From CAJXQU01 sp965223825 (GTDB lineage: Bacteria; Pseudomonadota; Gammaproteobacteria; CAJXQU01), in the NCBI GenBank assembly GCA_965223825.1, contig OZ245018.1, positions 2,604,001 through 2,668,000 on the forward strand: 64,000 nt of DNA, in the 5' to 3' direction. The translations under genes were made by a program, and so were the position numbers. This document shows positions 25,610 to 34,903 of the stretch, one piece after another; position 1 is the stretch's first letter; every line of letters begins with the position of its first letter. Under the pieces are notes generated by a model that was not told the origin of the DNA, made no database searches, and saw only the letters and a program-made list of their open reading frames with translations.

Positions 25610-27580
25610 CTAGTGTTCGGGAGCGAGAAGTTCTTCCGATCGGCAGAAAATTGAAAATGAAAAAATACTGCCTTCACCTAAACGGGAGGCCACACTAATT
25701 TTCCCACCCATTAACTCTACCAATTCTTTACTGATCCCCAAGCCCAAACCGGTCCCACCGAACTGGCGAGTGATTGACACATCAGCCTGGGCAAACGCAT
25801 CAAAAATAACCTGTTGCCGCTCTTCTGAAATACCGACTCCGGTATCTTCAACTTCAAACAAATATTCATCACCAACGAGTTTCAATAAGCGAACAGTAAT
25901 CTTGCCGTTCTCAGTAAATTTAATCGCATTGCCGACAAGATTAAGTAAGATCTGACGTAACCTAAGTGGGTCGGTAATAATCGCTTTTTTACAACGTTCT
26001 TCAATCTGATAACTTAATTCATTTCCTCGATCTTCCGCTGATTTTTGCATGAGTTTGATCACATCTTTAATGATGTCGACAGGTTCAAACTCTAACCATT
26101 CCAGTTCAACTGAATGTGCATCTAACTTTGAGAAATCCAATACGTTATCAATTAGCTTCAACAGCGCATTCGCTGATCGTTTGGCCACTTCGATGTATTC
26201 TAGCTGCTCCGTACTAGCCTCATTACTCTTCAATAAATTAAGTACGCCCATGATGCCATTCATTGGAGTGCGAAGTTCATGACTCATATTACCAAGGAAT
26301 GCTGATTTAACGCGCGCAGCTTCCAGCGCTGTGTCTGAAGCTTTTTGTGCTTCAATCTCAGCAAGTTTTCGTCGTGTGATATTTTGATTGATGCCTATCG
26401 CACGTAATGCTCTCCCGGTGCGATCACGTGCAACGACACGCCCCCGGTCGTAGATCCACATCCAATCACCATCGGCCTGCAACACACGGTACTCAATTTC
26501 GTAGTGTTCGCCATCACCGTAAAAGTAGGCTGAAATTTCAGCTTGAACGCGCGGCCAATCATCAGGATGAATGAGGCTTTTCCAGGTGATATATTCCGGT
26601 TCAATAGCGCTGTTATCATAGCCGAGTATGGTCAGTGTACGATCATTTCCACTTCCCGATGATCCATACCAATCCCACATCCACAATTCGCCTGTTGCTA
26701 ATGCGACTTCCAGGGCTTCGTTACTTAGCTGCAATGCGCGTTGCGATTCTTCCAACTCGGATAGATCACGAACAATGCCAATCCATTGCCATTTGCCGGC
26801 ATGGTTTACCATTGAAATATTCAAATTAATAGGAATCACGCTTCCGTCTTTTTGACGCGCCTCCATTAATAACCAATGACCATCATTGACATATTTGCCA
26901 CGCCCGATCGCACGTAAATACGCAGGTAATCGCCGTGCATAGGATTCTGTAAAAAGAAAATCAATAAAGCGACCACTGATGTCATCATCTTGATAACCAA
27001 ATATTTCACAAGCACGCTGGTTGTAAGAGTCGATCACACCGTTTTTATTGGCAATGATGACACCATCACCAGAGCTATCGATGATTGCCTGCGCACGGGC
27101 TTCACTGAAATGATGATCTTTGATCACATTTGTCAACTGCACCGTTTTTTCACGTAACTTCGCCTCGCGTGCAACTGCAGCTTTCATATCATGGATTTGA
27201 ATCAGGCAGGAATAACCTTGCTCTCCCCTCGCACCAATTGGTTTAATATCAACGGCGTGCGGTAAATACTCGACCTGATCATGACTGTGCTTTGAAAATA
27301 TCGGGAAGGGTGCTTTATGAATACTCTGCGACAAGGTAGATGAGTAACCTTTGAAAATCGCATCATCAATCGCATTCAGTAAACGTTTATTATTGATATT
27401 AAGAAAAAGGAATTCTAGCGGTTTTCGTAAAGCATCTTGTTCTTTAATACCGGTGATTTCTTCGATCCATTGATTCCATACTTGCACCGTTTTATCCGGA
27501 CCAAGAACGATAACCCCTCCACTCACCTTATGTATTAATTGCTTATAGATATGGTCAATTGATTCAAGAGGAAGTTCCAT
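25610..27580 (-). CDS. PAS-domain sensor histidine kinase
   Basis: A 656-residue cytoplasmic kinase without transmembrane segments. PAS domains lie at about 10-130, 160-280 and 290-410; the third ends with a PAC motif (WIYDRGRVVARDRTGR). A short coiled coil leads to the HisKA dimerisation domain with H434 in MSHELRTPMNG, and a HATPase_c domain (about 540-645; N box LVGNAIKF, G boxes DTGVGI and GGTGLGLGI). No receiver is fused, so it should phosphorylate separate regulators, most simply the CheY-like protein or the HsbR-like receiver encoded just upstream. Only 1 bp separates it from the CheC-like gene. Confidence 0.87.
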   Translation of the reverse strand: MELPLESIDHIYKQLIHKVSGGVIVLGPDKTVQVWNQWIEEITGIKEQDALRKPLEFLFLNINNKRLLNAIDDAIFKGYSSTLSQSIHKAPFPIFSKHSHDQVEYLPHAVDIKPIGARGEQGYSCLIQIHDMKAAVAREAKLREKTVQLTNVIKDHHFSEARAQAIIDSSGDGVIIANKNGVIDSYNQRACEIFGYQDDDISGRFIDFLFTESYARRLPAYLRAIGRGKYVNDGHWLLMEARQKDGSVIPINLNISMVNHAGKWQWIGIVRDLSELEESQRALQLSNEALEVALATGELWMWDWYGSSGSGNDRTLTILGYDNSAIEPEYITWKSLIHPDDWPRVQAEISAYFYGDGEHYEIEYRVLQADGDWMWIYDRGRVVARDRTGRALRAIGINQNITRRKLAEIEAQKASDTALEAARVKSAFLGNMSHELRTPMNGIMGVLNLLKSNEASTEQLEYIEVAKRSANALLKLIDNVLDFSKLDAHSVELEWLEFEPVDIIKDVIKLMQKSAEDRGNELSYQIEERCKKAIITDPLRLRQILLNLVGNAIKFTENGKITVRLLKLVGDEYLFEVEDTGVGISEERQQVIFDAFAQADVSITRQFGGTGLGLGISKELVELMGGKISVASRLGEGSIFSFSIFCRSEELLAPEH

Positions 27581-27581
27581 A

Positions 27582-28196
27582 TTACTGCACTTCAGTCAGT
27601 CCCATTGCTTCCATAATTCGCACTTTAAAAACCTTAATTCCATCGAGGTCCATAAGGAAAGTGACATACCCCTGTATTTCACGATCTTGCACGGTGAACA
27701 TGGTTTTTAGAAATAGATACGAGGCTGCTTCATCTTGTTTGGAATTGAAAATTTTCTCAGCATCGTTTTGCGAATAAACGGGCAATTCTGTTGGGATCTC
27801 TTCTTGGATAATATCTGCAATACTAGCAAGGCAACCCGTCAGGATAATATTACCCACTTCGGATAAGGCCTCTTGCTCCATCTCGCTCAGTACATCGAGA
27901 GGGGTATCATCGTTTAAAAGTAATCGCACTAATTCCAAGCTGCTTGAATCCGGGAAAATTAATAAAGCTTTACCCTCAAAGTTGCCTTTAAAATTCTCGG
28001 TAACACACGTCAACGTGTCATGATTATATGATGTCAAAAGCTCAATGATTTCACTACGACTAGCGATGGTGACCTCAGGAATATTGAGCATGACCTCCTG
28101 CCCAATCATTTCGCTTAACGAAGCAGCAGCGCGACCAACGCCGATATTAAACGTCTCCGCAAACGCATCTTTTTCTACTTCAGACAATCTGATCAT
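27582..28196 (-). CDS. CheC-like CheY-P phosphatase
   Basis: A 204-residue CheC/CheX/FliY-family protein. Both CheC active-site helices are visible: AFAETFNIGVGRAAASLSEM (residues about 11-30; E and N in E-x2-x-N) and ALSEVGNIILTGCLASIAD (about 105-125). They carry the Glu/Asn pair that dephosphorylates receiver domains. It overlaps the upstream CheY-like gene by 4 bp, which is its likely substrate. Its separation from cheD and cheB by three genes suggests it serves the partner-switching module rather than the chemoreceptor array. Confidence 0.83.
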   Translation of the reverse strand: MIRLSEVEKDAFAETFNIGVGRAAASLSEMIGQEVMLNIPEVTIASRSEIIELLTSYNHDTLTCVTENFKGNFEGKALLIFPDSSSLELVRLLLNDDTPLDVLSEMEQEALSEVGNIILTGCLASIADIIQEEIPTELPVYSQNDAEKIFNSKQDEAASYLFLKTMFTVQDREIQGYVTFLMDLDGIKVFKVRIMEAMGLTEVQ

Positions 28197-28558
28197 GCAG
28201 TTTCTCGATCTTGGATAAATTTTACAATTTTATCTTTCGTAATTGGTTTCTCAATAAATTCCAGCCCGGCATTTTCAGCCTTTTTACGTACGGCTGACTG
28301 CACATTCGCTGTCAACATAGAAAGTCGTGCCTTCGGAAAACGTTCACGCAACTTAGCGCCGAGACAAATACCATCCATTCCTGGCATATTCATATCAATG
28401 GTAGCGTAATCGATCTGTTTATCTTGAGTAATTTCCAGTGCTTTATTACCATCCTCCGCTTCTAGAATTTTCCAAGTCGGTTGGGCCTCTTTGACAAAAG
28501 CACTCGACATCATTCGAGAAAGACGACTATCATCCACGATCAACATTACTTTACTCAC
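28193..28558 (-). CDS. CheY-like single-domain response regulator
   Basis: A 121-residue receiver with D9/D10, phosphoacceptor D55 in YATIDMNMPGMDG, and a lysine in IEKPITKDK near the end. It has no output domain. It overlaps the HsbR-like gene upstream and the CheC-like gene downstream by 4 bp each (ATGA), so the three are translationally coupled and probably made in fixed proportions. The nearby histidine kinase and the CheC-like phosphatase are its probable partners. Confidence 0.88.
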   Translation of the reverse strand: MSKVMLIVDDSRLSRMMSSAFVKEAQPTWKILEAEDGNKALEITQDKQIDYATIDMNMPGMDGICLGAKLRERFPKARLSMLTANVQSAVRKKAENAGLEFIEKPITKDKIVKFIQDRETA

Positions 28559-30351
28559 GACAACTCCTCTGCCAGTTCATTTCCCCAGGTAAAATCAACT
28601 TCGACTGAACGGCCAAAGTCCTCATAATCCACTCGCTCACAAAGTGAACGCACAAGTTTTATTCCGCGTCCATATTGCGCATCATTCAGATCAAAATCTG
28701 CTAATAATTCTTGCGTTGATTCGATATCAAACCCATCGCCATCATGGGATAAACGAAGTTTTAATAAACCACCCTCATTAAATGGTTCATGTTCAATTTC
28801 AAAAATAATCGTGCCTTCGGTTAGATTATCCAGAGCACTTTCTCTCGTCGCATAATACTGAACAAATCCTTCAGTAGTACTTTTTAGTTTTGAATCAATA
28901 TCCAGCAATCCATGTTCTAAGGCGTTCGAAAACAACTCCGTCATTATCAAATAAAGCTGTTGCCGACAATGATGTAACCCTTGTACATCAACAAGCATTT
29001 GTACCAATGGCGGGATCACTTCTTGGCTCTTAATCGTATCAACACCAATTGTAAAAGTAAGTCCCCATGTCGTTGCATTATGTTTTGTCGGATATTGCTT
29101 AAATTTTTTATCCAGTGATTTAACGCTCTCAGGATCACATAATATTTCCAACACTGAAATATCATCAGTTTGCTCACGCCCCTCACTAAATGCTTCAACG
29201 TTTGACATGAGGTGATTAAAGACTTCATCGCCGTCTACATCTTCAAACACACTTTCTTTAACTCGGTAATCACCAAAAAACTCATCCGATTTGTTTTGCA
29301 ATTCTGTAATACCATCTGAGTTTAAATAAATACGATCATGATGTTTGATCAAGATAGTTTCAGTTCTTAAATCAAGCTCTGCTTCAGCCAGTACACCCAA
29401 CGGTAAATGTGAAGACGTAACAAAGCGTGGATCATCATTATCTTTACTACGTATATAGATGTTTGGTAATCCACCATTCCAGATTGTGGCAACTGTATGA
29501 CTTGGATCCAATTCAACTAAACCTGCAGCAAGAAAACGACCCGTCGGTAAAATTTCCCTTAGTTTACGATTAATTTCCGGAATGATTTGTGTGATCGAAA
29601 ACCCTTTTGCAGTCATCGTTCGAAATACATCAAAAACGACCAGACCGCCAATCGCCGCACCTAAGCCGTGCCCGGTAAAATCACCTAATAAAAACTGCTG
29701 ACCACCATCGGGCTTGTTCGCGGCAAAAATAATATCGCCGTTTAAAATCTCCATACCAGAAAGGTAATATTTAATATTTCCAACATCCAAGACCTCTTCG
29801 TTAGAAATTTTTGACAATACCCGGCTCGCAATATCTAAATCGTATCCAATATCTTGCTGATAACGACTTAACTTTTCGTGCTGCAATTGCTTAATTCGGT
29901 AAAGATCGCGCGTACGCAATAATGCATCGACTCGAGCTTTAAGAATAACGGGACTGTAGGGTTTGGAAAGAAAATCATCGCCACCGGCCTCAACACATTG
30001 TGCGAGAGAATCTTCATCAATCAGTGCGGTTAAAAAGAGAATGGGAACGAGTTCATCTGCTCCCGCTTCTTCTTTGATTAATGCTGCTGCTGTATAACCA
30101 TCCATCTCCGGCATCATGACATCCATGATCACAAGATCAGGACGATTTTCACGATACACATCGACGGCAATTTTACCGTTTTCTGCTTGCAGAACGTTAT
30201 AGCCGAATTTAGCCAGAGTACCTTTCAAGACGATCCTGTTGGTAAATTCATCGTCAACAATCAAGATAGAAATTACTTTCTTCTCGTTGTCGGCTAGTAC
30301 TTCATTATGAGAATGTGCTGCTGTTTCATTCTCATCTACGACTAAATCCAT
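28555..30351 (-). CDS. HsbR-like response regulator: receiver + PP2C phosphatase + anti-sigma-type kinase
   Basis: A 598-residue three-domain switch protein. A receiver domain (about 27-145, phosphoacceptor D77) is followed by a SpoIIE/RsbU-type PP2C phosphatase (about 190-395; GDFTGHGLGAAIGGL and HDRIYLNSDGITE) and a C-terminal HATPase_c domain of the RsbW/SpoIIAB type (about 440-595; N box MTELFSNALEHG). This matches P. aeruginosa HsbR, which phosphorylates and dephosphorylates the STAS antagonist HsbA depending on its receiver. The STAS gene lies 26 bp upstream, so the pair is a partner switch. The final target (anti-sigma factor or other) is not in the window. Confidence 0.85.
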   Translation of the reverse strand: MDLVVDENETAAHSHNEVLADNEKKVISILIVDDEFTNRIVLKGTLAKFGYNVLQAENGKIAVDVYRENRPDLVIMDVMMPEMDGYTAAALIKEEAGADELVPILFLTALIDEDSLAQCVEAGGDDFLSKPYSPVILKARVDALLRTRDLYRIKQLQHEKLSRYQQDIGYDLDIASRVLSKISNEEVLDVGNIKYYLSGMEILNGDIIFAANKPDGGQQFLLGDFTGHGLGAAIGGLVVFDVFRTMTAKGFSITQIIPEINRKLREILPTGRFLAAGLVELDPSHTVATIWNGGLPNIYIRSKDNDDPRFVTSSHLPLGVLAEAELDLRTETILIKHHDRIYLNSDGITELQNKSDEFFGDYRVKESVFEDVDGDEVFNHLMSNVEAFSEGREQTDDISVLEILCDPESVKSLDKKFKQYPTKHNATTWGLTFTIGVDTIKSQEVIPPLVQMLVDVQGLHHCRQQLYLIMTELFSNALEHGLLDIDSKLKSTTEGFVQYYATRESALDNLTEGTIIFEIEHEPFNEGGLLKLRLSHDGDGFDIESTQELLADFDLNDAQYGRGIKLVRSLCERVDYEDFGRSVEVDFTWGNELAEELS

Positions 30352-30377
30352 CTTTTCATACCTTTTAGAATTACTAA

Positions 30378-30680
30378 CTACTCTACTGTCATTAACTTAT
30401 CAAAGTTAGCGATTCGAAGAATTTCTTTAATGTTTGGATCTGCATTTGAGATCGTTACCGCCGTCTTACTTCCGCCAGCATGTTCGCGCAGCTGCAACAA
30501 CATGCCTAAGGCCGAACTGTCCATATATGACGCGCCTCTAAGATCAATAATGTACTGAAGATCTAATGGTTTATCTTTATACGCATTTCTCAGATCTTTA
30601 TGAATATTGAAATCAAATCGATCTGTAATGTTAATCTTGATCGTGCTCCCACCATCCATAGTTTGTGTTGATACGGTCAT
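30378..30680 (-). CDS. STAS-domain anti-anti-sigma factor (HsbA-like)
   Basis: A 100-residue single STAS domain with the conserved phosphorylation site D54-S55 in SYMDSSALGML. It should be phosphorylated on Ser55 by the kinase domain and dephosphorylated by the PP2C domain of the adjacent HsbR-like protein. It has its own GGAG ribosome-binding site. A 139-bp gap separates it from the membrane receptor gene upstream, so a new promoter here is possible, though no clear one was seen. HsbA in P. aeruginosa binds FlgM or a diguanylate cyclase; the target here is unknown. Confidence 0.87.
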   Translation of the reverse strand: MTVSTQTMDGGSTIKINITDRFDFNIHKDLRNAYKDKPLDLQYIIDLRGASYMDSSALGMLLQLREHAGGSKTAVTISNADPNIKEILRIANFDKLMTVE

Positions 30681-30819
30681 CTTGCTTACTCCTTTATTTG
30701 CACACTGGTATTACGGTTACATCAGTTTTAAATCAGATTTTCATACCGTGGATTAAGTTGCTCACCCTGTATGTCACTCTCATTCAAATACATTCAATAT
30801 CTTTGCCAACTCATCCTCA

Positions 30820-32043
30820 TCAAAACAGCTCGACATCACCTTCCGTCATCGTATTTTGCGAAGCCGGTGTCGCCTTTCTCTGTTCAAGACTTGCGTGTAA
30901 AACATCCAGCTCATCACGCAAATTCGATAAGATCTCAAAAGTGTTATCGGCCGTTACGGTATTCAGCAGAAATTCAATTTTTTCAGTCAAGCCATGCAGT
31001 GCTCTTAAGCGTTCTTCACCATGCTCACTGACTTGTCTCACGATATCCTCAAACTGTAATGATCGAACCGCATTGGCTGTTCGTTCCCCAATTTGATCAG
31101 CAACACCGGTGGCTTCCGCAACCATTCCTTCAACGATTCCTTCCATTGATTGCAGCGCGGTCATCATGTGTTCAACTTTTGCTTTATTTCTGACCACCAC
31201 CGACATATCCGCTGATGCGGTTTTACCGACGAGATCACGTGTTGAGACGATAGCGCCTTGCGCCTGCACAACACGCGATCGGATTTGATCATTAAATTGA
31301 TTAGAACGAATAGATAAATTTCTAACTTCATCAGCGACCACGGCAAAACCACGTCCCGCCTCACCGGCTCTCGCCGCTTCAATCGCCGCATTCAACGCAA
31401 GTAAATTTGTTTGATCGGCAATGGTTTTCACATCACTGATCAGTTTAAAAATACCTTCCATCTGCTCAGCCATATCATCAATACACGTTACTGTTTCGAT
31501 GCTTTGTTTCGCACTATTCACCATAAACTCGACGAAATAGTCCAACACATTTTTTGTCACGCTGACAAATTGGTTTAAGGTGATTTCGTCAGTTTCAAGA
31601 TCAGGGTTCTCATCCTCTGAACTGTGTTCCATGCTTTTCAGCAACTCATGCATGATCGCACTTTGACGTTGGCTATCTGAATTTAGACCATTAAAACTTT
31701 CACTTAATGTGCTTACCGCTTCACCCACAAGTACACGAATCTGATGATGATTATCCTGAACATCTTCTAACTCATCTTTTAAATGATGGTTAATTTGCAC
31801 CATCATTTTATGAACCTCTTGGACGTGAGGATTGGTTAACACCACATCATCGGACTTTTGCTCACTCATTTCTTCTTTGGACTTTAAGAGTGATGTGTCT
31901 TTCAGCTTTGAGAATGCCCAAACTAAGATTACTGCTCCCAACAGAGCCAGTATGACAACATCATCCGTTCTAAATGCCATGACTGCAGCAGCGATTAAGC
32001 TAATACTCCACGCGAATGGATGATGCAAAACAAACTTTTTCAT
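30820..32043 (-). CDS. Short membrane chemoreceptor with CheZ-like motif and ELF tail
   Basis: A 407-residue methyl-accepting chemotaxis protein without a periplasmic sensing domain: two adjacent transmembrane segments (about 10-25 and 28-45), a helical region, and an MCP signalling tip (DQTNLLALNAAIEAARAGE, about residue 215). After the signalling helices comes LQFEDIVRQ with D333 and Q337, the same D-x3-Q spacing as the catalytic pair of CheZ (D143/Q147). The protein ends in GDVELF. It follows cheB after a gap holding an inverted repeat. Sensing is probably cytoplasmic or membrane-linked. The phosphatase idea is inference. Confidence 0.82.
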   Translation of the reverse strand: MKKFVLHHPFAWSISLIAAAVMAFRTDDVVILALLGAVILVWAFSKLKDTSLLKSKEEMSEQKSDDVVLTNPHVQEVHKMMVQINHHLKDELEDVQDNHHQIRVLVGEAVSTLSESFNGLNSDSQRQSAIMHELLKSMEHSSEDENPDLETDEITLNQFVSVTKNVLDYFVEFMVNSAKQSIETVTCIDDMAEQMEGIFKLISDVKTIADQTNLLALNAAIEAARAGEAGRGFAVVADEVRNLSIRSNQFNDQIRSRVVQAQGAIVSTRDLVGKTASADMSVVVRNKAKVEHMMTALQSMEGIVEGMVAEATGVADQIGERTANAVRSLQFEDIVRQVSEHGEERLRALHGLTEKIEFLLNTVTADNTFEILSNLRDELDVLHASLEQRKATPASQNTMTEGDVELF

Positions 32044-32112
32044 TTCCCTTCCAGCTTGCAGTTAATTTACCTGATCTATAGCGGTACGCTGACGGCAACC
32101 TTTAATGCTGAA

Positions 32113-32131
32113 GTTCACAATTTTTGTGAAC
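32113..32131. repeat. Inverted repeat between cheB and the membrane receptor gene
   Basis: GTTCACAA and TTGTGAAC form a perfect 8-bp palindrome with a 3-nt centre, 70 bp upstream of the receptor start codon. No T-run follows on the minus strand, so an operator is more likely than a terminator. Confidence 0.45.
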
Positions 32132-32204
32132 AGTGAGTTACTGTATTAAATACATTTTTTGAAGAGTTAGGACTGGCGATCTACCAACTTTTATGTCAAG
32201 ACGC

Positions 32205-33335
32205 TTAAACGCTTTCTAACGATCGACGGGGTTTCTCATCCAGCAATTCATTCACTTTTTTGAGAATATGTTGCGCGACTTTATTTAGAGGAAGGATTTG
32301 ATCGGCAGCACCGAGCTTCACTGCTTCACCAGGCATTCCCCAGACAACACTGGTTTTTTCATCTTGCGCTATGGTTGGCGATCCTTCGGCTTGCATTTCT
32401 TTTAATCCTTGCGCACCGTCATTACCCATTCCGGTCAAAATCACGCCGAGTGCATTTCCACCGATATTTTGTGCGACACTTCTAAACATCACATCAACAG
32501 AGGGTTTGTGTCGATTTACTGGCGGGCCATCATGTAAGCGACAAACAAACCGTGCGCCATCCCGTTCGATCAACATATGATGACTGCCCGGTGCGATATA
32601 GACATGTCCTCGCAAAATCTGATCGCCGTCTTGCGCTTCCTTCACCGTCATCGCTGACAAACTGTCTAAACGCTTAGCAAACGTACCACTGAATGCTTCC
32701 GGTATATGCTGTGTAACTACAACGCCCGGCGTATCTGCTGGTAGTTCTTGAATGACATATTTGATTGCTTCCGTACCACCCGTAGATGCTCCGATTGCAA
32801 TAATTTTATCGGTTGTTTTAAAGTGTCGTTGACGCGTTTGTTTGGCGATGACAACATCCGCGGAGTTAGCTGGGTTTACCTGCAACTGGTCAACAGGGGT
32901 GATTTTTGGTGCAACATCGGTAATCGCCGAAACGCGTGCCGTAGATGCTGTTTTGACCTTGCTGATCAGCTCTTTGCTGTACTCGCCAATCAAGTTCGAA
33001 AAATCAGTTTTGGGTTTAGTAACAAAGTCGATCGCACCGAGTTCGAGTGCGTCTAATGTGATCTCCGCGCCTTTTTCGGTTAAGGTCGAAACCATCACCA
33101 CGGGCATCGGGCGTAGGCGCATCAAATTACGCAGAAACGTTATTCCATCCATTTCCGGCATTTCTACATCCAGCGTCAACACATCCGGCTTGAGCCGCTT
33201 AATTTTATCTCGCGCTACATTCGGATTCGGTGCTGTTCCGATCACTTCAATACTCGGATCTGAGTTTAAAATCTCCGTTAGCATATTTCTGACTAATGCA
33301 GAGTCATCAATTACCAATACTTTAATTTTACTCAT
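32205..33335 (-). CDS. cheB: Chemotaxis methylesterase/deamidase CheB
   Basis: A 376-residue CheB: receiver domain (1-120, phosphoacceptor D56 in LTLDVEMPEMDG) and C-terminal methylesterase domain (about 175-360) with catalytic Ser in IGASTGGTEA, His in TQHIPEAFSG and Asp in MGNDGAQGL. It removes methyl groups from receptor glutamates. It is 31 bp downstream of cheD in the order cheR-cheD-cheB, the order of F7 clusters such as P. aeruginosa che2. Confidence 0.95.
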   Translation of the reverse strand: MSKIKVLVIDDSALVRNMLTEILNSDPSIEVIGTAPNPNVARDKIKRLKPDVLTLDVEMPEMDGITFLRNLMRLRPMPVVMVSTLTEKGAEITLDALELGAIDFVTKPKTDFSNLIGEYSKELISKVKTASTARVSAITDVAPKITPVDQLQVNPANSADVVIAKQTRQRHFKTTDKIIAIGASTGGTEAIKYVIQELPADTPGVVVTQHIPEAFSGTFAKRLDSLSAMTVKEAQDGDQILRGHVYIAPGSHHMLIERDGARFVCRLHDGPPVNRHKPSVDVMFRSVAQNIGGNALGVILTGMGNDGAQGLKEMQAEGSPTIAQDEKTSVVWGMPGEAVKLGAADQILPLNKVAQHILKKVNELLDEKPRRSLESV

Positions 33336-33366
33336 ATCTTATCCCCACGCCGTTGATCGCAAACCA

Positions 33367-34014
33367 TCAAAACAATTCAATTTCGCCAGCATCGGGCTCA
33401 ACTTCCAATTGTGTCTGGTATTCTTGTTCACGACGTACAATCGTATCGTTATGCAATGATTCCAGTTTTTTCACGCGTACTTTGCCGGTCATCGGGTTGT
33501 ACATCACTTTGCGCGGATAGATATCCCCGACGTCTTCACCGACTAATTCGAGATTTTCCATTTCAAGATAGTCACGTACAAACTGAATATTGCGATCACC
33601 AACATCCGACATGTTCTTCAAGATTTTTCCGCCACCAATAATTTTCACTTCCAAATGTTGACGACTCGCCCCTTGTTTTAAGATCTCGTTGATCAAGTGT
33701 TCCATCGCGACATTACCGAAACGTGTAGCACTGCTGGCAACGGCACCCCAATCTTCAGAATGATGTTCTTTTTTCATGGGCAACATAAAGTGGTTCATAC
33801 CGCCAATACCGAATGCTTTACAACGAATACAAGCAGAAATACAGGAACCAAGAACCGTCGTGATCAGTTCATCTTCCATGGTTACGTAATATTCACCTGG
33901 CAATAATTTTGCCGTCACTTTTTGCGAGCTTTTATCAACGTATCGATTGATCGATTCAAACCCGTTTATTACCGGTTTAAACGCTTCTTGATGTCTTGCT
34001 TTATTTGCTAACAT
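33367..34014 (-). CDS. cheD: Chemoreceptor glutamine deamidase CheD with ELF tail
   Basis: A CheD of 215 residues from the ATG at 34014, which has an AAGGA ribosome-binding site; a TTG five codons upstream is less likely. The catalytic Cys is in TVLGSCISACI and the His in GIGGMNHFMLP. It deamidates receptor glutamines. An N-terminal extension of about 40 residues and a C-terminal extension exceed the roughly 160-residue core of short CheD proteins. The C terminus is DAGEIELF, sharing the last residues with the CheZ-like protein and the short membrane receptor of this cluster. Confidence 0.92.
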   Translation of the reverse strand: MLANKARHQEAFKPVINGFESINRYVDKSSQKVTAKLLPGEYYVTMEDELITTVLGSCISACIRCKAFGIGGMNHFMLPMKKEHHSEDWGAVASSATRFGNVAMEHLINEILKQGASRQHLEVKIIGGGKILKNMSDVGDRNIQFVRDYLEMENLELVGEDVGDIYPRKVMYNPMTGKVRVKKLESLHNDTIVRREQEYQTQLEVEPDAGEIELF

Positions 34015-34037
34015 AACGTTCCTTATCAACTCCGTTA

Positions 34038-34874
34038 TTAAGCCGCTTTCTGATATATCGTTTTACCGAGTAAATCAAAATCATCAGATATTTTCATTAA
34101 CGTTTCAGAATGACCGATATACATATGGCCTTGCGGTGGCAAGACGCGTGAAAATTTTTCGAATAAAACACGTTGTGTATCTTTATCAAAATAGATCACA
34201 ACATTGCGGCAAAAGACCACATCCACTTGTCCTTTAATTGGCCACTTAGTCAATAAATTTAACTGTTTAAACGTAATTAACTCTTGCAGCTCAGGCGCAA
34301 CCCGAACATAACCTTGATTATTACCTTTACCACGAAGGATCCATTGTTTTGCGATGTCTTTAGGTATGCCATCAATCCGATCGGCGCGATAGACTCCTTT
34401 CGCTGCCGTCTCTAATACTTGTGAATCAATATCTGTCGCGAGGATTTTCACATCCCATTCGCGAATATCAGGCATGGCGTCCATTAACGTCATGGCGATA
34501 GAATAAGGTTCTTGACCTGTCGAACACCCTGCTGACCAAATTCGAATACGCCGCGTATCATCATTCGTTTTTCTTAACCGCGGGATCACGACATTCTGTA
34601 AATGCTCAAAGTGATGTCTTTCACGATAAAAAGAGGTCAGATTAGTTGTCACAGAATTCACGAAACTTTCCAGCTCTGCTTCATCACCGGACTGAAGAAT
34701 TTTTAGATAGTCATCAAAGCCTTTTAATTGCAACGCACGCAAACGACGCGTTAAACGGCCGTAAAGTAATTCTTTTTTTTCCAACGGCATTTTAATGCTG
34801 GTCAATTCCATGATCAGTGATTGGAATTGATTAAACTGCCGGTCACTAAATTTATATTCTCGATTTTCAGCCAT
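34038..34874 (-). CDS. cheR: Chemotaxis methyltransferase CheR
   Basis: A 278-residue SAM-dependent receptor methyltransferase. An N-terminal helical domain (1-80) precedes the Rossmann domain with SAM motif IWSAGCSTGQEPYSIAMTL (about 108-126), the conserved ATDIDSQVL and CRNVVIYFD motifs. It methylates receptor glutamates. The soluble receptor upstream ends in EWEEF, a pentapeptide of the CheR-tethering kind, so direct docking is likely. Confidence 0.95.
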   Translation of the reverse strand: MAENREYKFSDRQFNQFQSLIMELTSIKMPLEKKELLYGRLTRRLRALQLKGFDDYLKILQSGDEAELESFVNSVTTNLTSFYRERHHFEHLQNVVIPRLRKTNDDTRRIRIWSAGCSTGQEPYSIAMTLMDAMPDIREWDVKILATDIDSQVLETAAKGVYRADRIDGIPKDIAKQWILRGKGNNQGYVRVAPELQELITFKQLNLLTKWPIKGQVDVVFCRNVVIYFDKDTQRVLFEKFSRVLPPQGHMYIGHSETLMKISDDFDLLGKTIYQKAA

Positions 34875-34903
34875 ACAAATGCTCTCAATAGTGCGATCAA
34901 ATG

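Noticed and set aside
30820..30840. ELF tail as a CheR-tethering pentapeptide
   Set aside because: Tethers need Trp and Phe three apart (W-x-x-F); the ELF tails have no Trp, unlike EWEEF of the soluble receptor.
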